Below, one piece after another: positions 24,217 through 32,458 of a DNA stretch of 64,000 nt. The notes below the pieces were generated by a model. It ran no database searches, had not been told where the DNA came from, and was given only the letters and a program-made list of their open reading frames with translations. Location of the stretch: assembly GCA_016709005.1 (NCBI GenBank), contig JADJEU010000008.1, positions 62,001 through 126,000 of the forward strand. Reading direction: 5' to 3'. The translations under genes were made by a program, and so were the position numbers. How positions within the stretch are numbered: position 1 is the stretch's first letter; every line of letters begins with the position of its first letter. The stretch comes from Crocinitomicaceae bacterium (GTDB lineage: Bacteria; Bacteroidota; Bacteroidia; Flavobacteriales_D; Crocinitomicaceae).

Positions 24217-26214
24217 ATGAAATCAATTTTAGCATCATTTTTTCTTGTGCTTTTATTTGCAGGGGCAGCATTTACCCAAACGCCGCAACGAATAAATTAT
24301 CAGTCGGTTGTTCGCAATACAACCGGTGAGGTTTTGCAAAATCAAACGATCGGGCTCCGAATTTCGATTCTTCAAGGTTCTGATACAGGTCCTGCAGTTT
24401 TTGCAGAGACTCATACCCCAACTACCAATAATTATGGTTTGATTAATATTCAGATTGGTTCAGGAACTAATCTGGGACCACAGCTAAATAGCATCAACTG
24501 GGAAGCCAACGTATATTATATTGCGGTACAAATAGATCCAAATGGAGGAACTTCTTATTCTATTCTGTCTACATCGCAACTGGTTTCAGTGCCTTATGCA
24601 TTACATGCAAAAACCGTTGAGCAAAATGATGATGCCGATGCTGACCCCTCGAATGAGTTTAATACAGGAGCTTCGCTTAGCGGCCAAACCCTACAAATTA
24701 CAGACAATGGCGGAACCTTGTCTGTTGATTTAAGTTCTTTGGAATGCGATGCTGACTGTGATCCTACAAACGAAATTCAAACGATTACTAAAGTAGGTGG
24801 TATTATAACCTTATCTGGAGGAGGCGGCGCAGTTACAGATGATGTGAACGATGCCGATTCGAATCCGACAAATGAGTTAGTTACGAATGTTACTTTGACG
24901 GGTACTACCTTGAATATTTTTGACGCCGCAGGAGCTCATTCTGTCAGTTTAGCTTCAATTACAGGTGCTGATGCAAGCGCGACTAATGAGCTTAATACTA
25001 GCGCAAACCTAACTGGTAATACGCTGAATATAATTGATGCCGGAGGTACCATATCTGTTAACCTGAGCTCTTTAATTAATGACGCAGATGCGAATCCAAC
25101 AAATGAGCTTAACACAAGTGCGAATTTAACAGCGGGTAACGTTTTACAGATTACGGATGCTGGCGGAACAATTTCTGTGAATTTATCTTCTTTGGTGAAC
25201 GACGCAGATGCAAGTACTACAAACGAAATCAATACGGCAATTAATTTAGCGGGTACCACTTTATCTATCACAGATGGTGGTGGTACACTCTCAGTGAACT
25301 TAGCTTCGCTGCAAGATGGTGTGAATGACGCAGATTCTAATCCTACGAATGAACTTCAGACACTAAGTTTAGTTGGAAGTGATCTTACAATTTCCGGTGG
25401 GAATACAATTACTTTAGGCAGTGGTACAGACAGCCAGAATTTGACTGTTATTGGTAATACACTATCGATTACCAATGGAAACACAGTGGTATTGCCTGGT
25501 GCAACTGATACAGATGATCAAACTTTATCCGTGTTAGGAAATAACTTGACTATTGCTGATGGTAATACTGTTGCACTTCCGCAACAAACACTTTCCATTG
25601 TAGGAAGTAACCTAACTATTTCAGGCGGAAATACAGTTGCTTTGCCTGGTGGCACTGATACAGATGATCAGACTTTATCGCTCGTTGGAGCTAACCTTAC
25701 GATCGCTGACGGTAACACAGTTACATTGCCATTACAAACTCACTTTGTAGGTGAACATTTTGGTGGCGGAATTATAGTTTGGGTTGATTCAACTGGTCAA
25801 CATGGACTTATTTGTGCTTACGCTGACGTTGCAGGAACCTACCTGTTTCAAAACGTGAATTCTGCTAACTTGATTGCTACCAGTAAGACGGATGGCTTAG
25901 TTAATACAACAGCTTTAATTAGTGGGGCTGGTGCACCTTATCCAGCAGCCGTTGCAGCAGACGGATATTCTAGTGGTGGCTTTACAGACTGGTATTTGCC
26001 TTCAATTTATGAATTGGAAATGTTAATGCAAAGCAATTATGTGCTTGGTAACTTTGCTCTTTCATACGGAAGTACTCTGTTTTACTGGTCATCTTCTCAA
26101 GATGCAACTGCAGCAGGAATAAACGCATGGAGAATTTCTAACGGTCCTATGAATATTACTTCATTTGGAGAAGCTGCAGTCTCTGCGCGTGTTCGTTGTG
26201 TTAGAAAATTCTAG
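24217..26214 (+). CDS. Repeat-stalk surface protein with C-terminal Lcl/DUF1566 domain
   Basis: I place the start at 24217, where a signal peptide begins (MKSILASFFLVLLFAGAAFTQ); an upstream in-frame ATG at 24136 lies inside the previous gene. The result is 665 residues. Residues 20-145 form the common N-terminal domain of Bacteroidota fibre proteins (PQRINYQSVVRNTTGEVL... VSVPYALHAKT). A repetitive stalk at about 150-510 follows, with about ten units of the type DADxxPTNELxT...LTGxTLxIxDxGGTxSVxLSSL. It ends in an Lcl C-terminal (DUF1566) domain (HFGGGIIVWVD, GGFTDWYLPSIYELEML, FYWSSSQDA, ARVRCVRKF). It looks like a phage-tail-fibre or trimeric adhesin type stalk with a binding head. No T9SS tail is visible, so its export route is unclear. 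Confidence 0.75.
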   Translation: MKSILASFFLVLLFAGAAFTQTPQRINYQSVVRNTTGEVLQNQTIGLRISILQGSDTGPAVFAETHTPTTNNYGLINIQIGSGTNLGPQLNSINWEANVYYIAVQIDPNGGTSYSILSTSQLVSVPYALHAKTVEQNDDADADPSNEFNTGASLSGQTLQITDNGGTLSVDLSSLECDADCDPTNEIQTITKVGGIITLSGGGGAVTDDVNDADSNPTNELVTNVTLTGTTLNIFDAAGAHSVSLASITGADASATNELNTSANLTGNTLNIIDAGGTISVNLSSLINDADANPTNELNTSANLTAGNVLQITDAGGTISVNLSSLVNDADASTTNEINTAINLAGTTLSITDGGGTLSVNLASLQDGVNDADSNPTNELQTLSLVGSDLTISGGNTITLGSGTDSQNLTVIGNTLSITNGNTVVLPGATDTDDQTLSVLGNNLTIADGNTVALPQQTLSIVGSNLTISGGNTVALPGGTDTDDQTLSLVGANLTIADGNTVTLPLQTHFVGEHFGGGIIVWVDSTGQHGLICAYADVAGTYLFQNVNSANLIATSKTDGLVNTTALISGAGAPYPAAVAADGYSSGGFTDWYLPSIYELEMLMQSNYVLGNFALSYGSTLFYWSSSQDATAAGINAWRISNGPMNITSFGEAAVSARVRCVRKF

Positions 26215-26234
26215 TATTTTATAATCGATCTTTG

Positions 26235-26270
26235 AAGGCTGTCTGATTTCAGGCAGCCTTTTTTATTTCA
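26235..26270 (+). terminator. Intrinsic terminator after the Lcl-domain gene
   Basis: AAGGCTGTCTG, a four-base loop, CAGGCAGCCTT with one wobble pair, followed by six T. Confidence 0.85.
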
Positions 26271-26529
26271 GTTTTATCTAGTTTTCAAATGAAATCGACT
26301 TAGATTGCGCTTGTAGTTATGTTAGAATATGGAGATGTCACAATTTTGAATAAGTAAATGTCAGACTAAACAGTCGGTATTCCGAGATGAGTTGTTGATA
26401 TCAATTTTGAGATAATTGATTCTGTTTATCACATTAATCTTTCGGATTAGGTTCTAAAAAGAAATGTGTGCCAGCCGAAGACAAATGAAAACGCAACGGC
26501 ATTTTCGCATTCAATGAAATATAATTAAC
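26271..26529. other. Intergenic region between two terminators
   Basis: AT-rich DNA between the plus-strand terminator and the rpmH terminator. I see no ORF, tRNA or promoter box worth calling. A weak inverted repeat (ATCAATT...AATTGAT) near 26400-26420 is not convincing. Confidence 0.5.
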
Positions 26530-26559
26530 AAAAAAAGCCCTCCATACCGGAAGGCTTTA
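26530..26559 (-). terminator. Intrinsic terminator of rpmH
   Basis: On the minus strand: AAGCCTTCC, a five-base loop, GGAGGGCTT with one wobble pair, then seven T. It lies 22 bases after the rpmH stop. Confidence 0.8.
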
Positions 26560-26580
26560 ACTATCAATAAAGAAATTATC

Positions 26581-26742
26581 TTATCGCTTAGCTAGTTTTT
26601 CGTCAGAAACGGTCAATCTTTTTCTGCCTTTTTTTCTGCGTGAAGCCAATACACGTCTTCCGTTTTTAGTTGCCATGCGGCTTCTGAATCCATGTTTGTT
26701 TTTTCTTTTTCTTACAGAGGGTTGAAACGTTCTTTTGCTCAT
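26581..26742 (-). CDS. rpmH: 50S ribosomal protein L34
   Basis: Only 53 residues long. The protein starts MSKRTFQPSVRKRKNKHGF and continues with FRSRMATKNGRRVLASRRKKGRKRLTVS in register, the universally conserved L34 pattern: extremely basic and with the same order of landmarks. It forms part of the large ribosomal subunit near the exit tunnel. It has its own terminator, and no rnpA or dnaA gene lies next to it here, so the classic rpmH-rnpA arrangement is absent on this side. Confidence 0.97.
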   Translation of the reverse strand: MSKRTFQPSVRKRKNKHGFRSRMATKNGRRVLASRRKKGRKRLTVSDEKLAKR

Positions 26743-26889
26743 TTCTATTCTTATTAGCTGTTCGTGTTATACTTAGTTTTCCAAAATTATTGGAGCGCAA
26801 AGATACAACAAATACGAATAATTCAAAGTTTTAATGAATATTTTTAGCAAAAATGGATTTTCTGTGACAATCGGGCTGTTCAAAGATAC

Positions 26890-26897
26890 TAAGTTTG
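26890..26897 (+). promoter_or_regulatory. Predicted -7 box of the ABC exporter gene, near-leaderless
   Basis: TAAGTTTG, exact TAnnTTTG, seven bases before the ATG at 26905. No clear -33 element. Confidence 0.4.
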
Positions 26898-26904
26898 CCG
26901 TCCA

Positions 26905-28701
26905 ATGGCAAGACAGACAGACAAAGTAAAGCTAAATCCAGACTCCTTTCAAAAGGCAAAAAAAATATTCAGATTCTTAAAACCTTACAAAGGAATTTAC
27001 TTTTTAGGTTGGATTTTTCTGCTGCTTTCTAGTCTTACAGCAATGGTCTTTCCTGCGTTGATGGGACAATTATTGGGCGCTGATACTTCTGAAAAGGCCC
27101 TAATTCAATTTGGTAACCTGGACTTTAATAATGTCAACATCTTGCTTTTATTTATGTTGATTGTGTTTGCTTTTCAGGCGGTATTCTCTTTTTTTAGAGT
27201 TGTTGTCTTTAATAAAGTTACGGAGAATGTGCTGCGCGATATAAAACAAGAAAGCTTTCGAACTTTTGTTCATCTGCCAATGAATTTCTTTAATAGGAAT
27301 AAAGTTGGGGAACTTACTTCTCGAATTGCAACCGACATTCAATTGCTTCAGGAAACTTTCAATACAACCATTGCAGAGTTTTTCAGACAAATTGTTACAA
27401 TCATTTTTGCTTTAACAGTCATCTTTTTTCTATCGTGGCAACTGGCGCTATGGATGCTTGCCGTTGTTCCGGTACTTGCAATTGTCGCAATTATTTTTGG
27501 AAGATATATTCGTACGCTTTCAAAAAAGGCTCAGGACGAATCTGCCGCCTCTAACTCTGTATTGGAAGAAGTTTTGATTGGAATCTTCAATGTGAAGGCT
27601 TTTACGAATGAACGCTTAGAGGAAAATCGTTTTAATGATCGAATAGCTGAAGTATTGAGACAAAATATCAAAAGCGGAATCATGCGGGGTTTGTCTGTGT
27701 CGTTCATTATTTTTTGCATGTTTGGTGGAGTTGCCTTTGTGATTTGGAAAGCAAAGTCGATGCAAAACGATGGAGAAATTACTGCCGCCGCGTTTAACGC
27801 ATTTATTTTGTACACTATTTTTCTTGGAGCAAGTTTTGGTTCTATTCCAGATTTGTATGCAAAAATTCAAAAGGCAATAGGTTCAACAGAACGTCTGATG
27901 ACAATTCTAGAAGAAAAACCAGAAGAAGAAAAGCCTGGCCAGGAAATCGATTCATTCAGTGGACGTGTATCTTTTAAAAATGTATCTTTCTCTTATGCGC
28001 AGCGAAAAGAAATCGAAGTTTTAAAAGGCGTGAGTTTTGAATGCTATCCTGGGCAGGTTACTGCGCTCGTCGGAAGCTCTGGTTCTGGAAAATCTACCAT
28101 ATCATCCTTGCTCTTAAAGTTTTATAAACCTGATTCGGGTGAGATTTTATTTGATGATATGAACGTTGAAAATCTCTCCAATAAAAGTTTACGATCACAA
28201 ATTGCAGTTGTACCTCAAGAAGTGATTTTATTCGGCGGAACTATCTTTGAAAATATTCAATACGGACGCCCCGACGCAACAAAAGAAGAGGTAGAAGAGG
28301 CTGCCCGAAAAGCAAATGCTTATGATTTTATTCAAAGCTTTCCCGAAAAGTTTAACACGCTTGTGGGCGATCGTGGAATTCAACTTTCAGGCGGACAACG
28401 TCAGCGTATTGCAATTGCGAGGGCCGTTCTAAAAAATCCAAAACTTCTAATTCTGGATGAAGCTACAAGCGCGCTGGATTCAGAATCTGAAAAATTAGTT
28501 CAGGATGCATTGAATAAATTGATGAAAGGCTGTACATCTATTGTTATTGCTCACAGACTTTCTACGATTCAAAATGCCGATAATATTCTCGTTATGGAGT
28601 CAGGGAAAATTGCGGAACAAGGCACGCATTCACGATTAATTCAACAAGGCGGAATATACACGCGCCTTCAGAATCTTCAGAAAAAAGAAGAAGTAAACTA
28701 G
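26905..28701 (+). CDS. ABC transporter, fused permease and ATP-binding protein (exporter type)
   Basis: A 598-residue half-transporter. Residues 20-320 form a six-helix ABC membrane domain with FVHLPMNFFNRNKVGELTSRI coupling region. The C-terminal ATPase has Walker A GSSGSGKST at 390-398, a Q-loop (VVPQEVILFGGTIFENI), the ABC signature LSGGQRQRIAIAR from residue 494, Walker B KLLILDEATSALD near 514, and the H-loop (IVIAHRLSTI). It would work as a homodimer or with a partner, exporting lipid, peptide or drug; MsbA/multidrug-like is the usual label. Its 3' end overlaps the convergent rpoD gene by four bases. Confidence 0.9.
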   Translation: MARQTDKVKLNPDSFQKAKKIFRFLKPYKGIYFLGWIFLLLSSLTAMVFPALMGQLLGADTSEKALIQFGNLDFNNVNILLLFMLIVFAFQAVFSFFRVVVFNKVTENVLRDIKQESFRTFVHLPMNFFNRNKVGELTSRIATDIQLLQETFNTTIAEFFRQIVTIIFALTVIFFLSWQLALWMLAVVPVLAIVAIIFGRYIRTLSKKAQDESAASNSVLEEVLIGIFNVKAFTNERLEENRFNDRIAEVLRQNIKSGIMRGLSVSFIIFCMFGGVAFVIWKAKSMQNDGEITAAAFNAFILYTIFLGASFGSIPDLYAKIQKAIGSTERLMTILEEKPEEEKPGQEIDSFSGRVSFKNVSFSYAQRKEIEVLKGVSFECYPGQVTALVGSSGSGKSTISSLLLKFYKPDSGEILFDDMNVENLSNKSLRSQIAVVPQEVILFGGTIFENIQYGRPDATKEEVEEAARKANAYDFIQSFPEKFNTLVGDRGIQLSGGQRQRIAIARAVLKNPKLLILDEATSALDSESEKLVQDALNKLMKGCTSIVIAHRLSTIQNADNILVMESGKIAEQGTHSRLIQQGGIYTRLQNLQKKEEVN

Positions 28702-29567
28702 CCCAAATAAGCTTTTAGAATTCGGCTGCGCGATGCGTTTTTCAGTTTGCGAATTCCTTTTTCTTTAATTTGTCTAACTCGTTCACGCGTCAAATCAAAT
28801 CGCTCACCAATTTCAGCTAAGGTCATTGGAGCTGATCCATCCAAACCATAGTATAATCTGATGACATCTGCTTCACGTACTTTAAGTGTATTGAGTGAAC
28901 GTAAGATTTCACCACGCAACGATTCTAAAATCAATTCACGCTCAGGATTATTTTGCTCAGGATTTTGAAGAATATCATAAAGTGTTGATGAACCTTCGTC
29001 ATCTTCTTTCAAAGGAGCATCCATGCTGATGTGACGACCGTTGTTAGCCATCGATTGTTTTACATCTGCATCAGAAATCTCTAAATGATCTGCTAACTCA
29101 TCTATAGTTGGTGTTCTTCCAAGTTCTTGTTCAAGTTCAGAAAAAGCTTTGTTTACTTTATTGATGATGCCAATTTTATTTAAAGGTAAACGAACAATTC
29201 TTGCCTGCTCGGCAAGTGCTTGAAGAATAGATTGTCTGATCCACCATACAGCATATGAAATGAATTTAAATCCACGCGTTTCGTCAAAACGTTGAGCAGC
29301 TTTAATTAATCCAAGGTTCCCTTCATTAATGAGATCGGGTAATGATAACCCTTGATTTTGATATTGTTTAGAAACTGAAACAACGAAACGTAAATTGGCT
29401 TTTGTTAATTTATCAAGTGCTTTTGTATCTCCTTGTTTAATACGTTTAGCTAATTCAACTTCTTCTTCTGCTGAAATTAATTCAACACGACCAATCTCCT
29501 GTAAGTATTTATCAAGCGATGCTGTTTCTCTGTTCGTAACCTGTTTTGTGATTTTAAGTTGTCTCAT
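28698..29567 (-). CDS. rpoD: Primary RNA polymerase sigma factor
   Basis: A 289-residue sigma-70 factor. Region 1.2 (SLDKYLQEIGRVELISAEEEVELAKRI), region 2 (ANLRFVVSVSKQYQNQ... KFISYAVWWIRQSI), region 3 and region 4 (MTLAEIGERFDLTRERVRQIKEKGIRKLK) are all present. It lacks region 1.1 and the long non-conserved region, as usual for the Bacteroidota primary sigma factor. This factor would recognise the TTG/TAnnTTTG promoters noted throughout this window. It is convergent with the ABC exporter gene. Confidence 0.93.
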   Translation of the reverse strand: MRQLKITKQVTNRETASLDKYLQEIGRVELISAEEEVELAKRIKQGDTKALDKLTKANLRFVVSVSKQYQNQGLSLPDLINEGNLGLIKAAQRFDETRGFKFISYAVWWIRQSILQALAEQARIVRLPLNKIGIINKVNKAFSELEQELGRTPTIDELADHLEISDADVKQSMANNGRHISMDAPLKEDDEGSSTLYDILQNPEQNNPERELILESLRGEILRSLNTLKVREADVIRLYYGLDGSAPMTLAEIGERFDLTRERVRQIKEKGIRKLKNASRSRILKAYLG

Positions 29568-29726
29568 GTCTGTCAGTATTAAAAAGGTTAGTACTTATTC
29601 TGTAGACGCTTTTGCAAACGGTAGGGTTGGCTTTAATCACAACCGGTTGCTTAATTGATCTTGTATAAGTTTAGCAATTATTTTTGAAAATCTGACAGCC
29701 GGTCAAAAAATAAGTTTTTAAAGCAG

Positions 29727-29734
29727 TAAGTTTG
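29727..29734 (+). promoter_or_regulatory. Predicted -7 box of the GNAT gene
   Basis: TAAGTTTG, exact TAnnTTTG, 17 bases before the ATG at 29752. Confidence 0.4.
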
Positions 29735-29751
29735 AAAAGTAGAAATATGTT

Positions 29752-30180
29752 ATGAATCAGAATCAGTTTGAGTTTATAGAGCCAGCCAACATCTCACAAA
29801 TAATTCCTTTGCTGATGCAGGTTAACAAAAAAACACCCGCCGATATTCTTGAATTGAGATTAAAAGAAATGGTGACACAGAATTATAAATGTTTGGGAAT
29901 ATTTGACGATGGGAAATTAATAGGGATTTGCGGCTTGTGGTTTATGACCCGACATTATTGCGGAAGAAGTATTGAACCTGATCATATCATGATTGATCCT
30001 GAATACCAGGGCAAGGGAATTGGTCACCAACTTTTTGAATGGATTTTTAAGTACGCAAAAGAAAATAATTTTGAAGCTTCGGAATTGAATACCTATGTAA
30101 ATAATACAGGATCGCACAAACTGTATTACAACTTAGGCTATGTCATTAAAGGATATCATTTTGTTAAGTTGCTGGAATAA
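29752..30180 (+). CDS. GNAT-family N-acetyltransferase
   Basis: A 142-residue acetyltransferase. The acetyl-CoA binding motif A is IDPEYQGKGIGHQLFEWIF (pattern Q-x-x-G-x-G), at about residues 82-100, followed by a motif B ending HKLYYNLGYVIKGYHFVK. The substrate is unknown. It lies 17 bases upstream of the Rrf2 gene and may be co-transcribed with it, although a possible operator fills the gap. Confidence 0.85.
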   Translation: MNQNQFEFIEPANISQIIPLLMQVNKKTPADILELRLKEMVTQNYKCLGIFDDGKLIGICGLWFMTRHYCGRSIEPDHIMIDPEYQGKGIGHQLFEWIFKYAKENNFEASELNTYVNNTGSHKLYYNLGYVIKGYHFVKLLE

Positions 30181-30197
30181 TCTACCTTTACAGTAGA
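30181..30197. promoter_or_regulatory. Candidate Rrf2 operator before the regulator gene
   Basis: TCTAC, seven bases, GTAGA, ending directly before the Rrf2 ATG. A similar 17-base element lies in front of cysH (30637-30653). Confidence 0.45.
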
Positions 30198-30617
30198 ATG
30201 TTAAACAAAAAAACAAAATACGCTTTTCACGCACTCACTTATCTTGGTAAACAAGAAAATGGTCAACCTGTTTTAATTAGTGAAGTGTCAGAGCATACAA
30301 TGGTGCCTAAAAAATTTCTGGAAAGTATTTTGCTTGAAATGAAAAAGGCCGGAATTCTCACAAGCCGAATGGGAAAAGGTGGTGGCTATTATTTGTTGAA
30401 AGATCCAAAAGATATAAAGCTGGCAGATGTGATCCGGATGTTTAGCGGACCAATTGCCTTGTTGCCGTGCGTGAGTTTAAATTATTATGAAGCTTGTGCA
30501 GAATGCAAAGATGAAACTAAGTGTGGCTTGAATAAAATCATGATGCAAGTGCGCAACGATACTTTAAAAATTCTTGCCAATAAAACCTTGAAAGACATTC
30601 TCAAAGCCGAGGGATAA
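30198..30617 (+). CDS. Rrf2-family transcriptional regulator
   Basis: A 139-residue regulator. The N-terminal winged helix (KTKYAFHALTYLG... VPKKFLESILLEMKKAGILTSRMGKGGGYYLL) is the Rrf2 hallmark. Three Cys follow the wing (CVSLNYYEACAECKDETKC has four in all, at about residues 92-111), the position where IscR ligates an Fe-S cluster. CymR-type members without a cluster regulate cysteine synthesis. Location directly before cysH-cysD-cysN suggests control of sulfate assimilation, and the shared inverted repeat supports it. Whether it senses Fe-S status or a cysteine precursor is not decidable here. Confidence 0.85.
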   Translation: MLNKKTKYAFHALTYLGKQENGQPVLISEVSEHTMVPKKFLESILLEMKKAGILTSRMGKGGGYYLLKDPKDIKLADVIRMFSGPIALLPCVSLNYYEACAECKDETKCGLNKIMMQVRNDTLKILANKTLKDILKAEG

Positions 30618-30636
30618 AAATTTTTTCATGTATAAA

Positions 30637-30653
30637 TCTACTATTTCGATAGA
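30637..30653. promoter_or_regulatory. Candidate Rrf2 operator in the cysH promoter
   Basis: TCTAC, seven bases, ATAGA; nine of ten arm bases match the element before the Rrf2 gene. It covers the -33/spacer region of the predicted cysH promoter, consistent with repression. Confidence 0.5.
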
Positions 30654-30658
30654 ATATG

Positions 30659-30666
30659 TATATTTG
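30659..30666 (+). promoter_or_regulatory. Predicted -7 box of cysH
   Basis: TATATTTG, exact TAnnTTTG. It lies inside the longer ORF that starts at 30628, which supports the ATG at 30691 as the true start. The -33 region is occupied by the candidate operator. Confidence 0.5.
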
Positions 30667-30690
30667 TCCCCGAAATTGAATTTGTTATTC

Positions 30691-31452
30691 ATGAAAAATC
30701 GTGTTGAACAATTGTTGAAGGATCTTGAAGGCTTGAATTTGCCAGGTAAATTGGAACGGATCAATTCCTGGTCAGATTTGATTGTATTCTCTACTTCGTT
30801 TGGAAAAGAAGATCAGGTTATCACCCACGCTTTAGCGAATTCTAAAAATCAAATAGGCATTTTCACACTTGACACCGGTCGGCTTTTTGAAGAGACCTAT
30901 GAAGTCTTTCATCGAACAATCAACAAATACAAAATAAAAATAGATACGTTTTATCCTGATCAGAATTCGGTTCAAAAATTGGTAACTGAAAAAGGTCCGT
31001 ATTCATTTTATGACTCGGTAGAGAATAGAAAAGAATGTTGTTTTGTGCGCAAGATTGAGCCGTTGAAGCGCGCGATTAAAGGAAAAGAGATTTGGATTAC
31101 CGGATTGCGTAAAGAACAATCTGAAAATCGCGCAGACATGAAAATGGTAGAGTGGGATGAGGCCAATCAAATTATAAAAGTGCATCCGCTTTTTGACTGG
31201 ACAGAAAAACAAGTAGATGATTTTAATGATGCAAATAATGTTCCGGTAAATGCTTTGCATAAAAAAGGTTTTCCGAGCATAGGATGTTCACCTTGCACAA
31301 GGGCGGTTGAAGCCGGTGAAGATTTCAGAGCAGGCCGCTGGTGGTGGGAAGCTTCAAAAAGAGAGGAGTTACATTGCAGAAAGTTTAGCCGTCGGATTAA
31401 TCCACGAACGGAAAGAATGAATTGCCGTCCGATTCATCCGACGGAAAAATGA
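30691..31452 (+). CDS. cysH: Adenylyl-sulfate (APS/PAPS) reductase
   Basis: A 253-residue enzyme reducing activated sulfate to sulfite. The start at 30691 is chosen because a promoter box lies upstream of it within the longer ORF (30628). The nucleotide site STSFGKEDQVITHAL is near residue 35. C116-C117 (ECCFVRK) and C199-x-x-C202 (GCSPCTRA) form the 4Fe-4S ligand set of APS reductases; PAPS-only enzymes lack it. So APS is the likely substrate, and no cysC (APS kinase) is seen in the window. Oddity: after GRWWWE the expected catalytic ECGLH motif is not present. The sequence reads KREELHCRKF, with Cys displaced to residue 229 and another at 245. It could be a lineage variant, an error, or a non-functional enzyme. 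Confidence 0.85.
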   Translation: MKNRVEQLLKDLEGLNLPGKLERINSWSDLIVFSTSFGKEDQVITHALANSKNQIGIFTLDTGRLFEETYEVFHRTINKYKIKIDTFYPDQNSVQKLVTEKGPYSFYDSVENRKECCFVRKIEPLKRAIKGKEIWITGLRKEQSENRADMKMVEWDEANQIIKVHPLFDWTEKQVDDFNDANNVPVNALHKKGFPSIGCSPCTRAVEAGEDFRAGRWWWEASKREELHCRKFSRRINPRTERMNCRPIHPTEK

Positions 31453-31462
31453 AAAAAAGAAT

Positions 31463-32353
31463 ATGAGTTATTTAGATAAATTAGAAGATGAGGCCATTTA
31501 CATTATACGTGAAGTGGCAGCACAATTTGAAAAACCGGTTTTACTTTTTTCAGGTGGAAAAGATTCAATCACATTGGTGCATCTGGCAATAAAAGCATTT
31601 TATCCGGCGCCGGTTCCGTTTCCATTATTGCACGTAGATACCGGGCACAATTTTCCGGAGACAATTGAATATCGCGATTGGCTTGCAAAAGAATTTAATC
31701 TGAATTTGATTGTGCGCTATGTACAAGATTCGATTGATGCCAAAAAAGCAAAAGAAGAAACTGGACGATATGCGAGTAGAAATAATTTGCAAACGGTTAC
31801 GCTTTTAGACGCAATTGAAGAATTTAAATTTGACGCTTGTATTGGTGGCGCACGCAGAGATGAGGAGAAAGCAAGAGCCAAGGAACGTGTGTTTTCTGTC
31901 CGTGATGATTTTGGTCAATGGAATGCAAGAAATCAACGCCCCGAATTATTTGACATCTTAAATGGTCGAATCAACAAAGGTGAAAACGTAAGAGCGTTTC
32001 CAATTTCAAACTGGACTGAACTTGATGTCTGGAATTATATCAAAGCAGAAAAAATAGCTTTGCCATCAGTCTATTTCGCACACAAACGCAAAGTGTTTTT
32101 AAGAGATGGTTTGATCTGGTCAGATTCTCCTTTTATCAACAGAGATGCAGATGAAGAAGTATTTGAAATGGTTGTAAGATTTAGAACCGTTGGTGACATG
32201 ACCTGTACCGCTGCAGTGGATTCTCAAGCAGTAGAATTGGATGATGTGATTGGTGAAATTAAATCTGCAGAAATTTCAGAACGCGGCGCACGGATCGATG
32301 ACAAACGATCAGAAGCAGCGATGGAAAAACGTAAATCAGTAGGATATTTTTAG
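31463..32353 (+). CDS. cysD: Sulfate adenylyltransferase subunit 2
   Basis: A 296-residue catalytic subunit of ATP sulfurylase, making APS from sulfate and ATP with CysN. It has the PP-loop LLFSGGKDSITLVHLA at about residues 27-42, HVDTGHNFPETIEYRD, GGARRDEEKARAKER and the C-terminal RFRTVGDMTCTAAV region, all typical of CysD. It starts ten bases after cysH, so cysH-cysD are co-transcribed. Confidence 0.96.
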   Translation: MSYLDKLEDEAIYIIREVAAQFEKPVLLFSGGKDSITLVHLAIKAFYPAPVPFPLLHVDTGHNFPETIEYRDWLAKEFNLNLIVRYVQDSIDAKKAKEETGRYASRNNLQTVTLLDAIEEFKFDACIGGARRDEEKARAKERVFSVRDDFGQWNARNQRPELFDILNGRINKGENVRAFPISNWTELDVWNYIKAEKIALPSVYFAHKRKVFLRDGLIWSDSPFINRDADEEVFEMVVRFRTVGDMTCTAAVDSQAVELDDVIGEIKSAEISERGARIDDKRSEAAMEKRKSVGYF

Positions 32354-32458
32354 AACGGCGATTTACGAACGACGAATACCGAATTGGGCTTGTTTACTCG
32401 TCACTCTACACTTGTATTTCGTACTTAAAAATTAGCATTAGTTGAAAAATAAAGCATT

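Noticed and set aside
28698..28701. Overlap of ABC exporter and rpoD as a regulatory feature
   Set aside because: A four-base convergent 3' overlap is common and needs no special explanation.
32354..32458. Possible hairpin or small gene between cysD and cysN
   Set aside because: Only a weak ACGAA/TTCGT inverted pattern with large spacing; no ORF or stable stem.
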